A stretch of DNA of 64,000 nucleotides from an uncultured bacterium (GTDB taxonomy: Bacteria; Verrucomicrobiota; Kiritimatiellia; CAIKKV01; CAIJXV01): the NCBI GenBank assembly GCA_903824675.1, contig CAIJXV010000083.1, positions 1 to 64,000 on the forward strand, in the 5' to 3' direction. Each line of letters opens with the position of its first letter. The stretch's first letter is position 1. Below are positions 43,681 to 54,030 of the stretch, one piece after another. Both the position numbers and the translations under genes were made by a program. The notes under the pieces are model-generated. The model was given only the letters and a program-made list of their open reading frames with translations. It did not search any database and was not told where the DNA came from.

Positions 43681-44691
43681 ATGAAAGCCAGTCAATTGAT
43701 GTTTGTTGCGCAACGGAAAGCTGAATTACGGGATGTGGACTTGTCGGATGCTCCGGGGTGGGGCGAGTGCCGGCTGAGAATTACCCACTCGTTGATCAGT
43801 CCGGGGACGGAATTGTCCATGTACCGGGAAGTCCGGTCGGCGGCTTTTGCTCCAGGATACACGGCTGCGGGTATCATCGAGAAGGGGGGCCCCGGGTTTG
43901 ATCCGGCCCTGGTCGGGCAGTCGGTTTTTTGTTTTCCCATGTTGGCGGACTCGGTGGCCTGCCACGCCAGTCATAAGATCGTGGCCGCTGGCGCACTGCT
44001 TCCGTTGATTCCGGCGGGCATGGATGCGGGCAAGGCCTGTTTTGCCCGAATGATCAATGTGGCGATGACCCCCTTCTGTCATCTGGATCCCAAGATCACC
44101 GGCAGCGCACTGGTCGTGGGGCTGGGCCTGGTCGGTAATCTCGCCGCCCAAATCGCAGCCTTGCGCGGATTTCGCGTCATCGGTCTGGATCCGGACGCCG
44201 CCCGCCGGCGTCGCGCCCAGGATGTCGGCATCGCGGAGGTCATCGATCCTTCCGCCGGGAATCCGGTCGAACAAGTCAAGGCCTTGACGGGCGGAGTTGG
44301 CGCCATGTTGACCATCAACGCCACCGGCTTGACGTCGACTTTTCCGTCGGCCCTGGAGGCAACGGCTTCCGGCGGTGAACTCTCCACTTTGGGGGGGGCA
44401 CGGGGCACTTGCGACGTGGACCTGTCGGTCATTCTGCGCCAGGTCCAGTTCCGGCATGTGACCCTGCGCGGAGGCTGGGAGATGGTTTTGCCGCGCAATT
44501 CCTCGCCCGCCGACCGCACGCCTTCAACGGAGAGCAATTTGCGTCAGGCCCTCGAATGGCTGCGCACCGACAAAATCCGGTTGGGATCGCTTTGGACGCA
44601 CACGATTCGGCCGACCGAGTTACCGGCCGCCTATTCAGCGCTTGATAGCGCGGATGCGGCTTATTTGGGGGTTGTGGCGGATTGGCGCTAA
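43681..44691 (+). CDS. MDR-family dehydrogenase (zinc-type alcohol dehydrogenase-like)
   Basis: A 336-residue medium-chain dehydrogenase. The N-terminal catalytic domain contains THSLISPGTELSMY (about 35-48), typical of MDR members without the catalytic zinc cysteine. The NAD-binding domain contains ALVVGLGLVGNLAAQIAAL (about 142-160) and a GLDPD acidic strand end. It resembles the BchC-like or 'bi-domain oxidoreductase' proteins that pair with Gfo/Idh/MocA enzymes, and such a gene follows 12 bases downstream. Substrate probably a sugar or polyol derivative. An AAGGAGATTG site precedes the ATG. Confidence 0.82.
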   Translation: MKASQLMFVAQRKAELRDVDLSDAPGWGECRLRITHSLISPGTELSMYREVRSAAFAPGYTAAGIIEKGGPGFDPALVGQSVFCFPMLADSVACHASHKIVAAGALLPLIPAGMDAGKACFARMINVAMTPFCHLDPKITGSALVVGLGLVGNLAAQIAALRGFRVIGLDPDAARRRRAQDVGIAEVIDPSAGNPVEQVKALTGGVGAMLTINATGLTSTFPSALEATASGGELSTLGGARGTCDVDLSVILRQVQFRHVTLRGGWEMVLPRNSSPADRTPSTESNLRQALEWLRTDKIRLGSLWTHTIRPTELPAAYSALDSADAAYLGVVADWR

Positions 44692-44703
44692 GGGGATCAA
44701 CCG

Positions 44704-45744
44704 ATGTACAAATGCGTAATCGTGGGCGTCGGGGGAGGGCGGGCTGATGGCCATGCGCAAGCCTATCCTCTCATCCGTCGCGGGAAGCTGGTGGCGGTCA
44801 GCACCCGGACGCCTGAGAAATTGGAAGCGTTTGCCCGGAAGTACGAGATCCCGGGGCGGTATACCGATTATCGGGAGATGTTTCACCGGGAAAAGCCGGA
44901 TTTGGTGCAGGTGAATACGCCCCCGAGCGTGCGTGCTGAAATTCTGGCGGCGGCGGACGAGGCGGGGGTTCCAGCCGTGATTTTCGAGAAGCCGATTGCC
45001 ATCGAAGGCGAGGACTACCGAATCCTGTGTCAACTGGCCGGACGCGTGAAAACGAAGGTTGCGGTCAACCATCAGTTGCACTTTCACCCGAATCGGTTTC
45101 AGCTTCAACAGCGGGTGGCCGACGGGGGGATCGGCGAGGTTCGATTCATCGATGCCAGCGCCCGGCTGAATCTGGTGGCACAGGGGACGCATATGCTTCA
45201 GGGCATCAGCGCTTTCAATCCCGCCGGCCGGCCGACGTCCGTCATGGCCCAGGCGGAAGGAGCCCAAGGGTTGCAGCCTTCGCAGCGCTGCCATTACGCC
45301 CCCGACGAGACCCTGGCGGCCGTTTCCTATGATAACAACGTCCGTGCCCTGTTGCGGTGTGGGGCGGGAGCGACCGTGGTCACCGAAGCGCGCCCGGTCG
45401 ATAAGCTGTCGCTGCATAAACGAATCAGCGTTTATGGAACGGTTGGAAGTGCGCATTGGACGATGTGGTCGTGGCAGTACACGGGACGGAACGGCGTGAT
45501 GGAGCAGGGGGCGCATGACTATTTTGAGCAGGACGTTCGTGCCCAGGCCGCATTGACCGAGGCCATGTTTGATTGGCTTGAGGATGATCGCAAGGTTCAT
45601 CCGCTCAACCTCGCGTCAGCCCTCGTGGACTTCAATATCATCCTGGGTGCATTTCATAGCATATTGAAGCACCAAGTGGTTTCGCTCCCGGTAGAACCCG
45701 AGGATGGCCTGATCAGAAAACTATCGGCGGTGCTGGGTTCCTAA
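44704..45744 (+). CDS. Gfo/Idh/MocA-family oxidoreductase
   Basis: A 346-residue NAD(P)-dependent sugar oxidoreductase. The dinucleotide-binding N-terminus carries VGVGGGRADGHAQAYP. The characteristic catalytic EKPIAIEGED is near residues 98-107, followed by VNHQLHFHP (substrate histidines) near 121-129. The C-terminal beta-sheet domain completes the fold. It is the second gene of a two-gene unit with the MDR dehydrogenase. Together they could perform a paired oxidation and reduction of a sugar, as in sugar epimerisation or glycoside 3-keto chemistry, but this is inference. Confidence 0.87.
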   Translation: MYKCVIVGVGGGRADGHAQAYPLIRRGKLVAVSTRTPEKLEAFARKYEIPGRYTDYREMFHREKPDLVQVNTPPSVRAEILAAADEAGVPAVIFEKPIAIEGEDYRILCQLAGRVKTKVAVNHQLHFHPNRFQLQQRVADGGIGEVRFIDASARLNLVAQGTHMLQGISAFNPAGRPTSVMAQAEGAQGLQPSQRCHYAPDETLAAVSYDNNVRALLRCGAGATVVTEARPVDKLSLHKRISVYGTVGSAHWTMWSWQYTGRNGVMEQGAHDYFEQDVRAQAALTEAMFDWLEDDRKVHPLNLASALVDFNIILGAFHSILKHQVVSLPVEPEDGLIRKLSAVLGS

Positions 45745-45892
45745 CCTTGTTGTCGCCCCCCCGGTGGATTTTAATTCGGCTTGTGTTAAAGGTTCGGGTC
45801 AGGCATATTTTTCAGTGAACTTGAGTTTGCCTGAGGTTCTCACGGGGAAGTGTCCGGCTTCTGCAGAAACGTTTGTTAAATTAAGACGGTTC

Positions 45893-46966
45893 ATGAACGA
45901 AACCATTAATCTAAAAGAAATACTGGCTCTAGGAAAATCAGAAAAAGCATCGGACATTCATTTCAAAGTAGGTATTCCGCCCTTCTTCCGGATAAAAGGG
46001 AAATTGGCCTCGTTGGAGACTCCCTCATTTACGGAACATGATGTCAACGAAGTTCTTAATTCCCTATTAGATGACAGTCGAAAATACGATTTCAACAAAA
46101 CAGGGGATGTGGATTCCTCATTCAAACTCCCCGAAGAACATGTGCGGTATCGAGTTCATGCCTGTCGCGATGAAAATGGGACGGCCATCGATCTTCGCGT
46201 CATTCCGGATGAAATTCTGCCAGTTGAAGAGGTGGGGTTTCCTTATGAAGCTTTAGTCTGGGGCGATATCGTCAATCGACTCCAAACCGGACTCGTTTTA
46301 GTGACGGGGCCGACCAATTCCGGCAAGACCACAACCATTGCGTCTTTAATCCAACGAATCAATGAAACCCGCGCCGAACACATCATCACGTTGGAAGATC
46401 CGATCGAGTATAAATTTCACCCTGTAAAAAGCATCATTTCTCAAAGAGAGATCAATTATCATCTCAACTCTTTTGAAAAGGGGCTAGAAGCCGCCCTCCG
46501 GCAGGATCCCAATATTATTTTAGTCGGCGAAATCAAGAACAGTGAAACCGCCCACATCGCCCTCCGGGCTGCGATGACCGGGCATTTGGTTTTTTCAACC
46601 CGGCATAGTGGAACGACCGTTGAAGCCATTACGCAATTTGCCTCTTTATTTCAGCCTCAAGAGGAAAACTATGTCCGGAATTCACTGGCATCCTGCTTGA
46701 CGTATGTGATCTCGCAAAGACTCATTCCCTATAATCCCCATACGGGTCGAAAACTCGTGATGGAAGTCATGAATGTCGGGGAGTCTTCGGCCATCCGAAG
46801 CAATATCCGAGACAATAAGGATCACTTGATCCAAAGTTCACTCCAAACCGGTCAAAAATATGGAATGATCACCATGGATCAGCGACTAAAACAAATGTAC
46901 GGCGCGGGTCAAATCCAACTCGATGATGCGCTAGCCTTCACGACCCATCCGGAAGAATTTAAATAA
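45893..46966 (+). CDS. PilT-like retraction ATPase (type IV pilus/T2SS family)
   Basis: A 357-residue secretion ATPase of the PilT group. Residues about 15-45 carry the N-terminal KASDIHFKVG motif. The Walker A motif reads GPTNSGKTTT (about 143-152), the Asp box holds LEDPIEYKF, Walker B reads IILVGEIKN and the His box HLVFSTRHSGTTVEA. Typical PilT has GPTGSGKSTT, GEMRD and LHTNSA, so several consensus positions differ. It is a single gene without pilus genes nearby, and is AT-richer than its surroundings. It may be an acquired or specialised paralogue. The start at 45893 is the first ATG that fits the family; the weak ribosome site leaves some doubt. Confidence 0.83.
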   Translation: MNETINLKEILALGKSEKASDIHFKVGIPPFFRIKGKLASLETPSFTEHDVNEVLNSLLDDSRKYDFNKTGDVDSSFKLPEEHVRYRVHACRDENGTAIDLRVIPDEILPVEEVGFPYEALVWGDIVNRLQTGLVLVTGPTNSGKTTTIASLIQRINETRAEHIITLEDPIEYKFHPVKSIISQREINYHLNSFEKGLEAALRQDPNIILVGEIKNSETAHIALRAAMTGHLVFSTRHSGTTVEAITQFASLFQPQEENYVRNSLASCLTYVISQRLIPYNPHTGRKLVMEVMNVGESSAIRSNIRDNKDHLIQSSLQTGQKYGMITMDQRLKQMYGAGQIQLDDALAFTTHPEEFK

Positions 46967-46967
46967 C

Positions 46968-46992
46968 GCCCTTTACGCAGGGCTGCATTTTT
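46968..46992 (+). terminator. Weak candidate terminator after PilT-like gene
   Basis: GCCCT/AGGGC forms a 5-bp stem with a 6-base loop, then TGCATTTTT. Short stem; marginal. Confidence 0.3.
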
Positions 46993-47264
46993 ACGAGCAA
47001 TCCCGAAAAAGTCTGACGATGGTCGTGCCCCCGGATTTGGAGTGCTATGGGATGTGGGCCTACGATTCGATTTGAGGGAATCGGGCGTGGAGGCCGGGCC
47101 GTCGATCCCCCTACGGGTCTGATCGTCCACTGCCGGGGTAGTGAGGTGACGAGTGACTCGAATGATCCGCGCAATCCCCTGAGATGGATATGGCGAAGGG
47201 GCGTTTAAAGGATGACGCGGCGAAAAAACTTGCGGTTTGACGCGCGGGATGATATTCGGGCGGG

Positions 47265-48536
47265 ATGAAAACAACAGCCCTTCGGATTTACGGCAAAAGC
47301 GATTTGCGTTTGGAAACCTTCGACCTGCCCGCGATGGCGGACGATGAGATCTTGGCGGAGGTGATCACCAATTCCGTTTGTATGTCCTGCCACAAGGCGG
47401 CCCTGCAGGGATCGGACCACAAGCGGGTGCCGAAAGATGTGGCAACCCATCCGACGATCATCGGGCATGAATTTTCCGGACGCCTGTTGGACGTGGGCAA
47501 GAAGTGGGCCGGCCAGTTCAAGGCCGGCCAGAAATTCAGCATCCAGCCGGCCTTGGGCTACAAGGGGAGTCTGGATGCGCCCGGGTATTCCTTCCGTACC
47601 ATCGGGGGCATGGCCACCCGGGTTTTGATTCCCTCCTGCGTCATGGAGATGAACTGTCTGCTGCCGTTCGAAGGCGAAGGATTTTTCAAGGCCTCCCTGA
47701 GCGAGCCGATGTCCTGCATCGTCGGATCCGCGCACGCGCAGTATCACACCCGAATGGGGAATTACACCCATTTGATGGGGATCGTGGAGAATGGCGATTG
47801 CGCCATCCTGGCGGGTGCAGGGCCGATGGGGTTGGGGTGCATCGATTATCTGTGCCATGGACCGCGCAAGCCCCGCCGACTGGTGGTGACGGACATCGAC
47901 GACCGGCGGATCACGCGCGCGGCCCAGTTATTTTCGCCTGAAACCGCCCGGCAGAGCGGAGTGGAACTGGTCTACTTGAATACGACCGGGGTCGCGAATC
48001 CGGTGGAAGCACTGCGAGCCTTGACCGGTGGAAAAGGCTATGACGACGTGTTCGTATTCGCGCCGGTGGCCCCGGTGGTGGAACAAGGGGATGCGATTCT
48101 CGCGCGCAATGGGTGTTTGAATTTCTTTGCCGGTCCGACCAAGACCGATTTTTCGGCGAAGTTCAATTTTTACAATGTTCATTATGCGGAAACCCATCTG
48201 GTTGGTACCTCGGGCGGGAATACGGATGATATGCGCGAATCGCTGGATTTGATGAGCCGGAACCTGATCAATCCGGCGGCGATGATCACCCATATCGGCG
48301 GCATCACCTGTGCGGCGGAGACGATTTTGAAGCTGCCGGAGATCCCGGGCGCCAAGAAATTGGTCTACACCCATTGCGATTTCCCATTGATGGCATTGGA
48401 TCGACTGGATGAGTTTGTGTCCCGGTATCCTTTCGCCGGCGAACTGGCTAAAATCTGTGCTCGACACAATGGGCTTTGGAATCTAGAGGCCGAAAATTAC
48501 CTGATCAAACAGGCCCCGGTCTACACCGGGAAATAG
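47265..48536 (+). CDS. Zinc-type sugar(-phosphate) dehydrogenase, sorbose-1-P reductase-like
   Basis: A 423-residue medium-chain dehydrogenase with an intact catalytic zinc region (SVCMSCHKAALQG near 37-49, and GHEFSG near 69-74). The NAD(P) domain has ILAGAGPMGLGCIDYL near 185-200, followed by VVTDIDDRR. Extra C-terminal length (about 60 residues) and overall layout resemble L-sorbose-1-phosphate reductase (SorE). It stands between the PilT-like gene and the dnaK promoter region, with its own start (ATG 47265) after a stretch without genes. The true substrate is unknown. Confidence 0.8.
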   Translation: MKTTALRIYGKSDLRLETFDLPAMADDEILAEVITNSVCMSCHKAALQGSDHKRVPKDVATHPTIIGHEFSGRLLDVGKKWAGQFKAGQKFSIQPALGYKGSLDAPGYSFRTIGGMATRVLIPSCVMEMNCLLPFEGEGFFKASLSEPMSCIVGSAHAQYHTRMGNYTHLMGIVENGDCAILAGAGPMGLGCIDYLCHGPRKPRRLVVTDIDDRRITRAAQLFSPETARQSGVELVYLNTTGVANPVEALRALTGGKGYDDVFVFAPVAPVVEQGDAILARNGCLNFFAGPTKTDFSAKFNFYNVHYAETHLVGTSGGNTDDMRESLDLMSRNLINPAAMITHIGGITCAAETILKLPEIPGAKKLVYTHCDFPLMALDRLDEFVSRYPFAGELAKICARHNGLWNLEAENYLIKQAPVYTGK

Positions 48537-48544
48537 GGACATTT

Positions 48545-48583
48545 TGTCGCACTGCGACATGCTTTGCGCTGCCATGCGCGACA
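48545..48583. promoter_or_regulatory. Candidate enhancer sites upstream of dnaK
   Basis: TGTCGCA-C-TGCGACA (48545-48559) is a perfect 15-base inverted repeat. A degenerate second site TGCCATGCGCGACA follows at 48570-48583. They lie 109-147 bases ahead of a sigma-54 promoter, the usual place for bEBP (NtrC-type) activator binding. Confidence 0.55.
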
Positions 48584-48691
48584 TTACGGCCCTTTTAGAT
48601 TTTGTTAAAGAGGGATGTGCTATTTTATATTAATACGTAAGTTACTGTTGTTATTTGACTTAAAAATAAATTGCTAGTCATTTTGTTTTCT

Positions 48692-48707
48692 TGGCACGCT
48701 CGTTGCT
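48692..48707 (+). promoter_or_regulatory. Sigma-54 (-24/-12) promoter of dnaK
   Basis: TGGCAC-GCTCG-TTGCT matches the RpoN consensus TGGCAC-N5-TTGCW exactly, 71 bases before the dnaK ATG. The AT-rich stretch before it (48595-48685) and the upstream inverted repeats fit an enhancer-dependent promoter. Confidence 0.7.
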
Positions 48708-48777
48708 TATATCCGGCTGAAACGATGGTGTTTGCAAAAAATAAGGCTTCCGTGCGCGTCGCGCGAAGGAGAATGCC

Positions 48778-50718
48778 ATGTCAAAGGTTATTGGAATTGA
48801 TTTGGGGACCACGAACTCCTGTGTGGCCGTGATGGAAGGCGGGGAGCCGGTGGTGATACCCAATGCGGAAGGGGCGCGAACGACCCCGTCCATTGTGGCG
48901 TTTACGAAAACGGGCGAGCGACTGGTCGGCCAGGCGGCAAAACGCCAGGCGGTGACAAACCCCAAGAACACGGTTTATTCGATCAAGCGGTTCATGGGGC
49001 GGAAATATGATGAAGTGGCCCACGAAATTGCCTTGGTTCCCTATGAAGTGATTCGGGCCAAGAACGGCGATGCCCAGGTTAAAATCGGCAACGACGTTTA
49101 CTCCCCGCCGGAAATTTCTTCGATGATTCTGGCCAAGCTCAAGGCCGATGCCGAGGCTTTTTTGGGGACGACCATCACCCAGGCGGTCATTACGGTTCCG
49201 GCCTATTTCAACGATAGTCAGCGGCAGGCAACCAAGGATGCCGGCAAGATTGCCGGGCTTGAGGTGCTGCGCATCATCAACGAGCCCACGGCGGCTTCGC
49301 TGGCTTATGGGTTGGACAAGAAAAAGGACGAAAAAATCGCCGTCTACGATCTCGGTGGCGGTACGTTCGATATTTCTGTGCTCGATATCGGCGACGGGGT
49401 GTTTGAGGTCAAGGCGACCAACGGGGATACGCATCTCGGTGGCGACGATTTCGACCAGAAGGTGATCGAATGGCTGGTATCCGAATTCAAAAAGGAATCC
49501 GGGATCGATCTGGCCAAGGACACGATGGCCCTTCAGCGCCTGAAAGAGGCGGCGGAGAAGGCCAAATGCGAATTATCCAGCGCCCAGCAGACCGAAATCA
49601 ACCTGCCCTTTATCACGGCCGACGCCTCGGGGCCGAAGCATCTGAACCTGTCGCTCACCCGGGCGAAACTCGAACAATTGGTTGAGGATTTAATCCGCCG
49701 GACTGTGGGACCTGTGCAGGCCTGCCTGAAGGATTCGGGTTTGAACGGCGTGGACGAAGGGATTCTGGTCGGGGGGATGACCCGGATGCCGAAGGTGCAG
49801 GATATGGCCCGGACCTTGTTCTCCCGTGAGCCCCACAAGGGGGTTAACCCGGATGAAGTGGTGGCCGTAGGCGCGGCGATTCAGGGCGGCATTCTGAAGG
49901 GCGAAGTCAAGGATGTGTTGCTGCTCGATGTGTCTCCGCTTTCCCTGGGCATCGAAACGCTGGGTGGGGTTTTCACGACCCTGATCGAGCGGAATACCAC
50001 GATCCCGACCAAGAAGACGGAAATTTTCAGCACGGCGTCCGACAACCAGCCGAGTGTGGAAATCCACATTCTGCAGGGTGAACGCAAGATGGCGGCCCAC
50101 AACAAGACCATCGGCAAGTTCCATCTCGATGGGATTCCGCCGGCGCCCCGCGGCGTGCCGCAGATCGAGGTGACCTTCGACGTCGACGCGAACGGCATTT
50201 TGCATGTGTCGGCGAAGGATCTGGGCACCAATCGCGAGCAGAAGATCACGATCACGGCCTCCAGTGGTCTTTCGGATACTGACATCAAGGAAATGGTCCG
50301 CGATGCCGAGGCCCATGCCGAGGAAGATCGGAAACAGCGCGAATCGGCGGAAGTCCGCAACCAGGCTGAAAACCTGGTGTACCAGACCGAGAAACTGCTC
50401 AAGGAGCAGGGCGACAAGGTGGCGGCGGATAAGAAGAGCGCGGTGGAGAAGGAAATTGAGAAGGTTCGCGAGGCGATCAAGACCAACGAATCGGACGCGA
50501 TGAAGGCGGCGATCGAGAGTCTGACTCAGACGGTTCAGACGGTTTCGGCCGATCTTTACTCTCAAGCCCGGAAACAGCCCGGGGCTGAAGGGGCCGAAGG
50601 ATCCGCCGGACCGGCGGGTGAACCGGCTGCCGGTGGGGCCGAAGGGACGGGGAAATCGGCCGAGGGTGATGTGGTTGATGCCGACTATGAAATGGTCGAC
50701 GACAAGAAGAAAAAATAA
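48778..50718 (+). CDS. dnaK: Molecular chaperone DnaK (Hsp70)
   Basis: A 646-residue Hsp70. The N-terminal nucleotide-binding domain contains [13 protein letters not shown] (about 5-17) and the phosphate-binding [12 protein letters not shown] (about 194-205). The peptide-binding domain starts with [17 protein letters not shown] near 383, and a helical lid and a Gly/Ala-rich tail ending near [15 protein letters not shown] complete it. It acts with DnaJ/GrpE (not in this window) in cytoplasmic protein folding. The AAGGAG ribosome site precedes the ATG. groES and groEL follow. The near-consensus sigma-54 promoter upstream, with no CIRCE or sigma-32-like box seen, suggests an unusual regulation. 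Confidence 0.98.
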   Translation: MSKVIGIDLGTTNSCVAVMEGGEPVVIPNAEGARTTPSIVAFTKTGERLVGQAAKRQAVTNPKNTVYSIKRFMGRKYDEVAHEIALVPYEVIRAKNGDAQVKIGNDVYSPPEISSMILAKLKADAEAFLGTTITQAVITVPAYFNDSQRQATKDAGKIAGLEVLRIINEPTAASLAYGLDKKKDEKIAVYDLGGGTFDISVLDIGDGVFEVKATNGDTHLGGDDFDQKVIEWLVSEFKKESGIDLAKDTMALQRLKEAAEKAKCELSSAQQTEINLPFITADASGPKHLNLSLTRAKLEQLVEDLIRRTVGPVQACLKDSGLNGVDEGILVGGMTRMPKVQDMARTLFSREPHKGVNPDEVVAVGAAIQGGILKGEVKDVLLLDVSPLSLGIETLGGVFTTLIERNTTIPTKKTEIFSTASDNQPSVEIHILQGERKMAAHNKTIGKFHLDGIPPAPRGVPQIEVTFDVDANGILHVSAKDLGTNREQKITITASSGLSDTDIKEMVRDAEAHAEEDRKQRESAEVRNQAENLVYQTEKLLKEQGDKVAADKKSAVEKEIEKVREAIKTNESDAMKAAIESLTQTVQTVSADLYSQARKQPGAEGAEGSAGPAGEPAAGGAEGTGKSAEGDVVDADYEMVDDKKKK

Positions 50719-50786
50719 GAGGGATGTCCCGTGTGGGAGCATCCGGCTTTGACGGACAAACAAAAGGAAAGGCAAGGTAGCGCAAG

Positions 50787-51074
50787 ATGAAGATCAGACC
50801 ATTGGGAGATCGGGTTTTAGTGGAGCCCAAAAAGGAAGGCGAAGTGTCCAAGGGAGGGATCATCATTCCTGATTCCGCCAAGGAAAAACCCCAGGAGGGG
50901 AAAGTGATCGCGATTGGCACTGGCAAGCGCGATGAAAAAGGCAACATGATTCCGTTCAATGTCAAAATTGGCGATACCGTTCTGATGCCCAAGTACGGCG
51001 GAACCGAAGTCAAGTTGAACGACAAGGAATACCAGATTGTCCGTGAAGAGGACATTCTGGGCGTGATCGATTAA
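50787..51074 (+). CDS. groES: Co-chaperonin GroES (Hsp10)
   Basis: A 95-residue lid protein of the GroEL chamber. It has [20 protein letters not shown] near the N-terminus, the mobile loop 'GGIIIPDSA', and [19 protein letters not shown]-type C-terminal blocks. Length is standard. AGGAAAGG-type sequence lies upstream. It begins 68 bases after dnaK and ends 40 bases before groEL, so all three probably share the sigma-54 promoter, though a second promoter in the dnaK-groES gap cannot be excluded. Confidence 0.97.
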   Translation: MKIRPLGDRVLVEPKKEGEVSKGGIIIPDSAKEKPQEGKVIAIGTGKRDEKGNMIPFNVKIGDTVLMPKYGGTEVKLNDKEYQIVREEDILGVID

Positions 51075-51114
51075 TCCGGTTTCCCAACAGCAACATATCA
51101 AGGAGTAAATGACC

Positions 51115-52779
<1,665 letters not shown>

Positions 52780-52810
52780 TCCACCAGTCTGTTTCTGTTA
52801 TTGACTAATG

Positions 52811-52844
52811 AACGCGGGGCGCGTATATTGCGCCCCGCGTTTTT
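52811..52844 (+). terminator. Strong intrinsic terminator after groEL
   Basis: A 12-bp stem (AACGCGGGGCGC / GCGCCCCGCGTT) with a 7-base loop, followed by TTTTTAT. It closes the dnaK-groES-groEL unit ahead of rpoZ. Confidence 0.85.
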
Positions 52845-52857
52845 ATATGAGGGAACC

Positions 52858-53094
52858 ATGAATACTGAACTGATTGAGAAAGCCAAACTGAAGATTCCGA
52901 TGGTTCCGATGTTGATCAATGCGGTGTCCCGTCGGGTCCGCCAGCTCAACGCCGGTATGCGCCCGTATGTTAAGCCGATTGATGCCAATGAGCCCAATGT
53001 GGATATCGCCCTGCGGGAAATCGGCGAAGGCAAGCTGACGGTGGAAATCGGTTTCTTTAATCCTCCGCGTGCCCAGTCCGCCAACCGGGCCTGA
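52858..53094 (+). CDS. rpoZ: RNA polymerase omega subunit
   Basis: A 78-residue small subunit that stabilises the beta' assembly of RNA polymerase. NAVSRRVRQLNAGMRPYV near 26-43 matches the family motif, and the C-terminal part (DIALREIGEGKLT) also fits. AGGGAACC precedes the ATG at 52858. smpB follows 26 bases downstream, so the two form a short housekeeping unit that begins right after the groEL terminator. Confidence 0.9.
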   Translation: MNTELIEKAKLKIPMVPMLINAVSRRVRQLNAGMRPYVKPIDANEPNVDIALREIGEGKLTVEIGFFNPPRAQSANRA

Positions 53095-53120
53095 GCCCCC
53101 TGGGCGGAAGGCGGGTCCGT

Positions 53121-53582
53121 ATGTCGGCCCAACCCGAGACGCATAAGACGTCCACCAATCGCAAGGCGTTACGCGATTTTTTCATTACCGACCGGATCGA
53201 GGCTGGGATCGCCCTGTGCGGGACCGAAGTCAAATCGATTCGGGATGGCCAGATTAATTTAACCGGCTCTTACGCTCAGATTGATGGAAATAATGTCACG
53301 CTGACCGGAGCCGAAATTGCCCCGTACAAATGCGGGAACCAATTCAATCACATCTCCAACAGGCCCCGGCGCCTGTTGTTGAACCGTCGTGAAATCATCA
53401 AGCTGACGGCCCAAATTCAGCAAAAAGGAATGACGCTCGTTCCTTTGAGCTGTTATTTCAAACACGGCCGAGTGAAAATAGAACTGGGGGTCGGCCGCGG
53501 TCGGCAGGATCCCGACAAGCGCGACCTGATCCGCACCCGCGATGCCGATCGCGATGCCCGCCGCGAGATGTCCCGGCGTTGA
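53121..53582 (+). CDS. smpB: SsrA-binding protein SmpB
   Basis: A 153-residue tmRNA-binding protein needed for trans-translation rescue of stalled ribosomes. The OB-fold includes RIEAGIALCGTEVKSIRDGQ (about 28-47) and the conserved NHISNRPRRLLLNRREI (about 75-91). A basic C-terminal tail (DKRDLIRTRDADRDARREM) completes it. The length fits. It is co-oriented with rpoZ. The tmRNA gene was not found in the window. Confidence 0.95.
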   Translation: MSAQPETHKTSTNRKALRDFFITDRIEAGIALCGTEVKSIRDGQINLTGSYAQIDGNNVTLTGAEIAPYKCGNQFNHISNRPRRLLLNRREIIKLTAQIQQKGMTLVPLSCYFKHGRVKIELGVGRGRQDPDKRDLIRTRDADRDARREMSRR

Positions 53583-53784
53583 GGTTATCCCCTCAGTCGA
53601 TAGGCCCGTGTCCGCAAGATGGCATCAAGCACTTCATCGAGTTTCCTACCCACATCTTCGCCGGAAATCTCAAGATTAACTAACTATTCTCTTGCCGAAG
53701 AAAATCAACCGGATGAAGAATGGCGGTTAAGCACTTCGTGCTGATTTTACGACAAATGATGGGCCTCTAATTTCGACGTATCCG
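53583..53784. other. Intergenic, possible gene scrap on minus strand
   Basis: No intact gene. The minus strand holds about 31 codons (53583-53678) ending with KLDEVLDAILRTRAYRLRG and a stop, without a start: perhaps the tail of a lost gene. It is too short to name. Confidence 0.25.
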
Positions 53785-53834
53785 TCATCTCGAGCGCAGG
53801 CGAGAGATTCCTCGACTGCGCTCGGGATGACAGC
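53785..53834. repeat. Large near-palindromic repeat unit
   Basis: GTCATCTCGAGCGCAGGCGAG (53787 on) pairs with the following CTCGACTGCGCTCGGGATGAC across AGATTC, with three mismatched positions. It is the kind of long GC stem typical of dispersed intergenic repeats. It adjoins the palindromic repeat copy B. Confidence 0.6.
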
Positions 53835-53841
53835 CATACGG

Positions 53842-53919
53842 AATAACGCGCCTCACACGGCGCTACTACGAACGGGATCGAAACGGCGTTTGTAGTAGGC
53901 GCGTGTGAGCGCCGTTCTT
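53842..53919. repeat. Palindromic intergenic repeat, copy B
   Basis: AACGCGCCTCACACGGCGC-TACTACGAAC ... GTTTGTAGTAGGCGCGTGTGAGCGCC: two arms of about 30 bases pairing with few mismatches. Related to copy A at 5233-5299. Confidence 0.7.
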
Positions 53920-54030
53920 TTGCCGATCGGCGGTCTCTTTTTTCGGCGAAGTCTGGGGGAAAGCCTATTCACAACCGTGGATATTATCGAGCAGGAACTT
54001 AAGGACACCGAATTCGCCGAAAATGGAGCG

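Noticed and set aside
46967-47264. Small reading frames between PilT-like and dehydrogenase genes
   Set aside because: No start signal or motif; frames in all directions are short and Arg/Pro-rich. The stretch holds only a weak terminator.
49690-50775. 361-codon minus-strand frame opposite dnaK
   Set aside because: It is an antisense shadow of a strongly conserved gene with no start signal of its own.
50719-50786. CIRCE operator ahead of groES
   Set aside because: No TTAGCACTC-N9-GAGTGCTAA-like dyad in the gap or ahead of dnaK.
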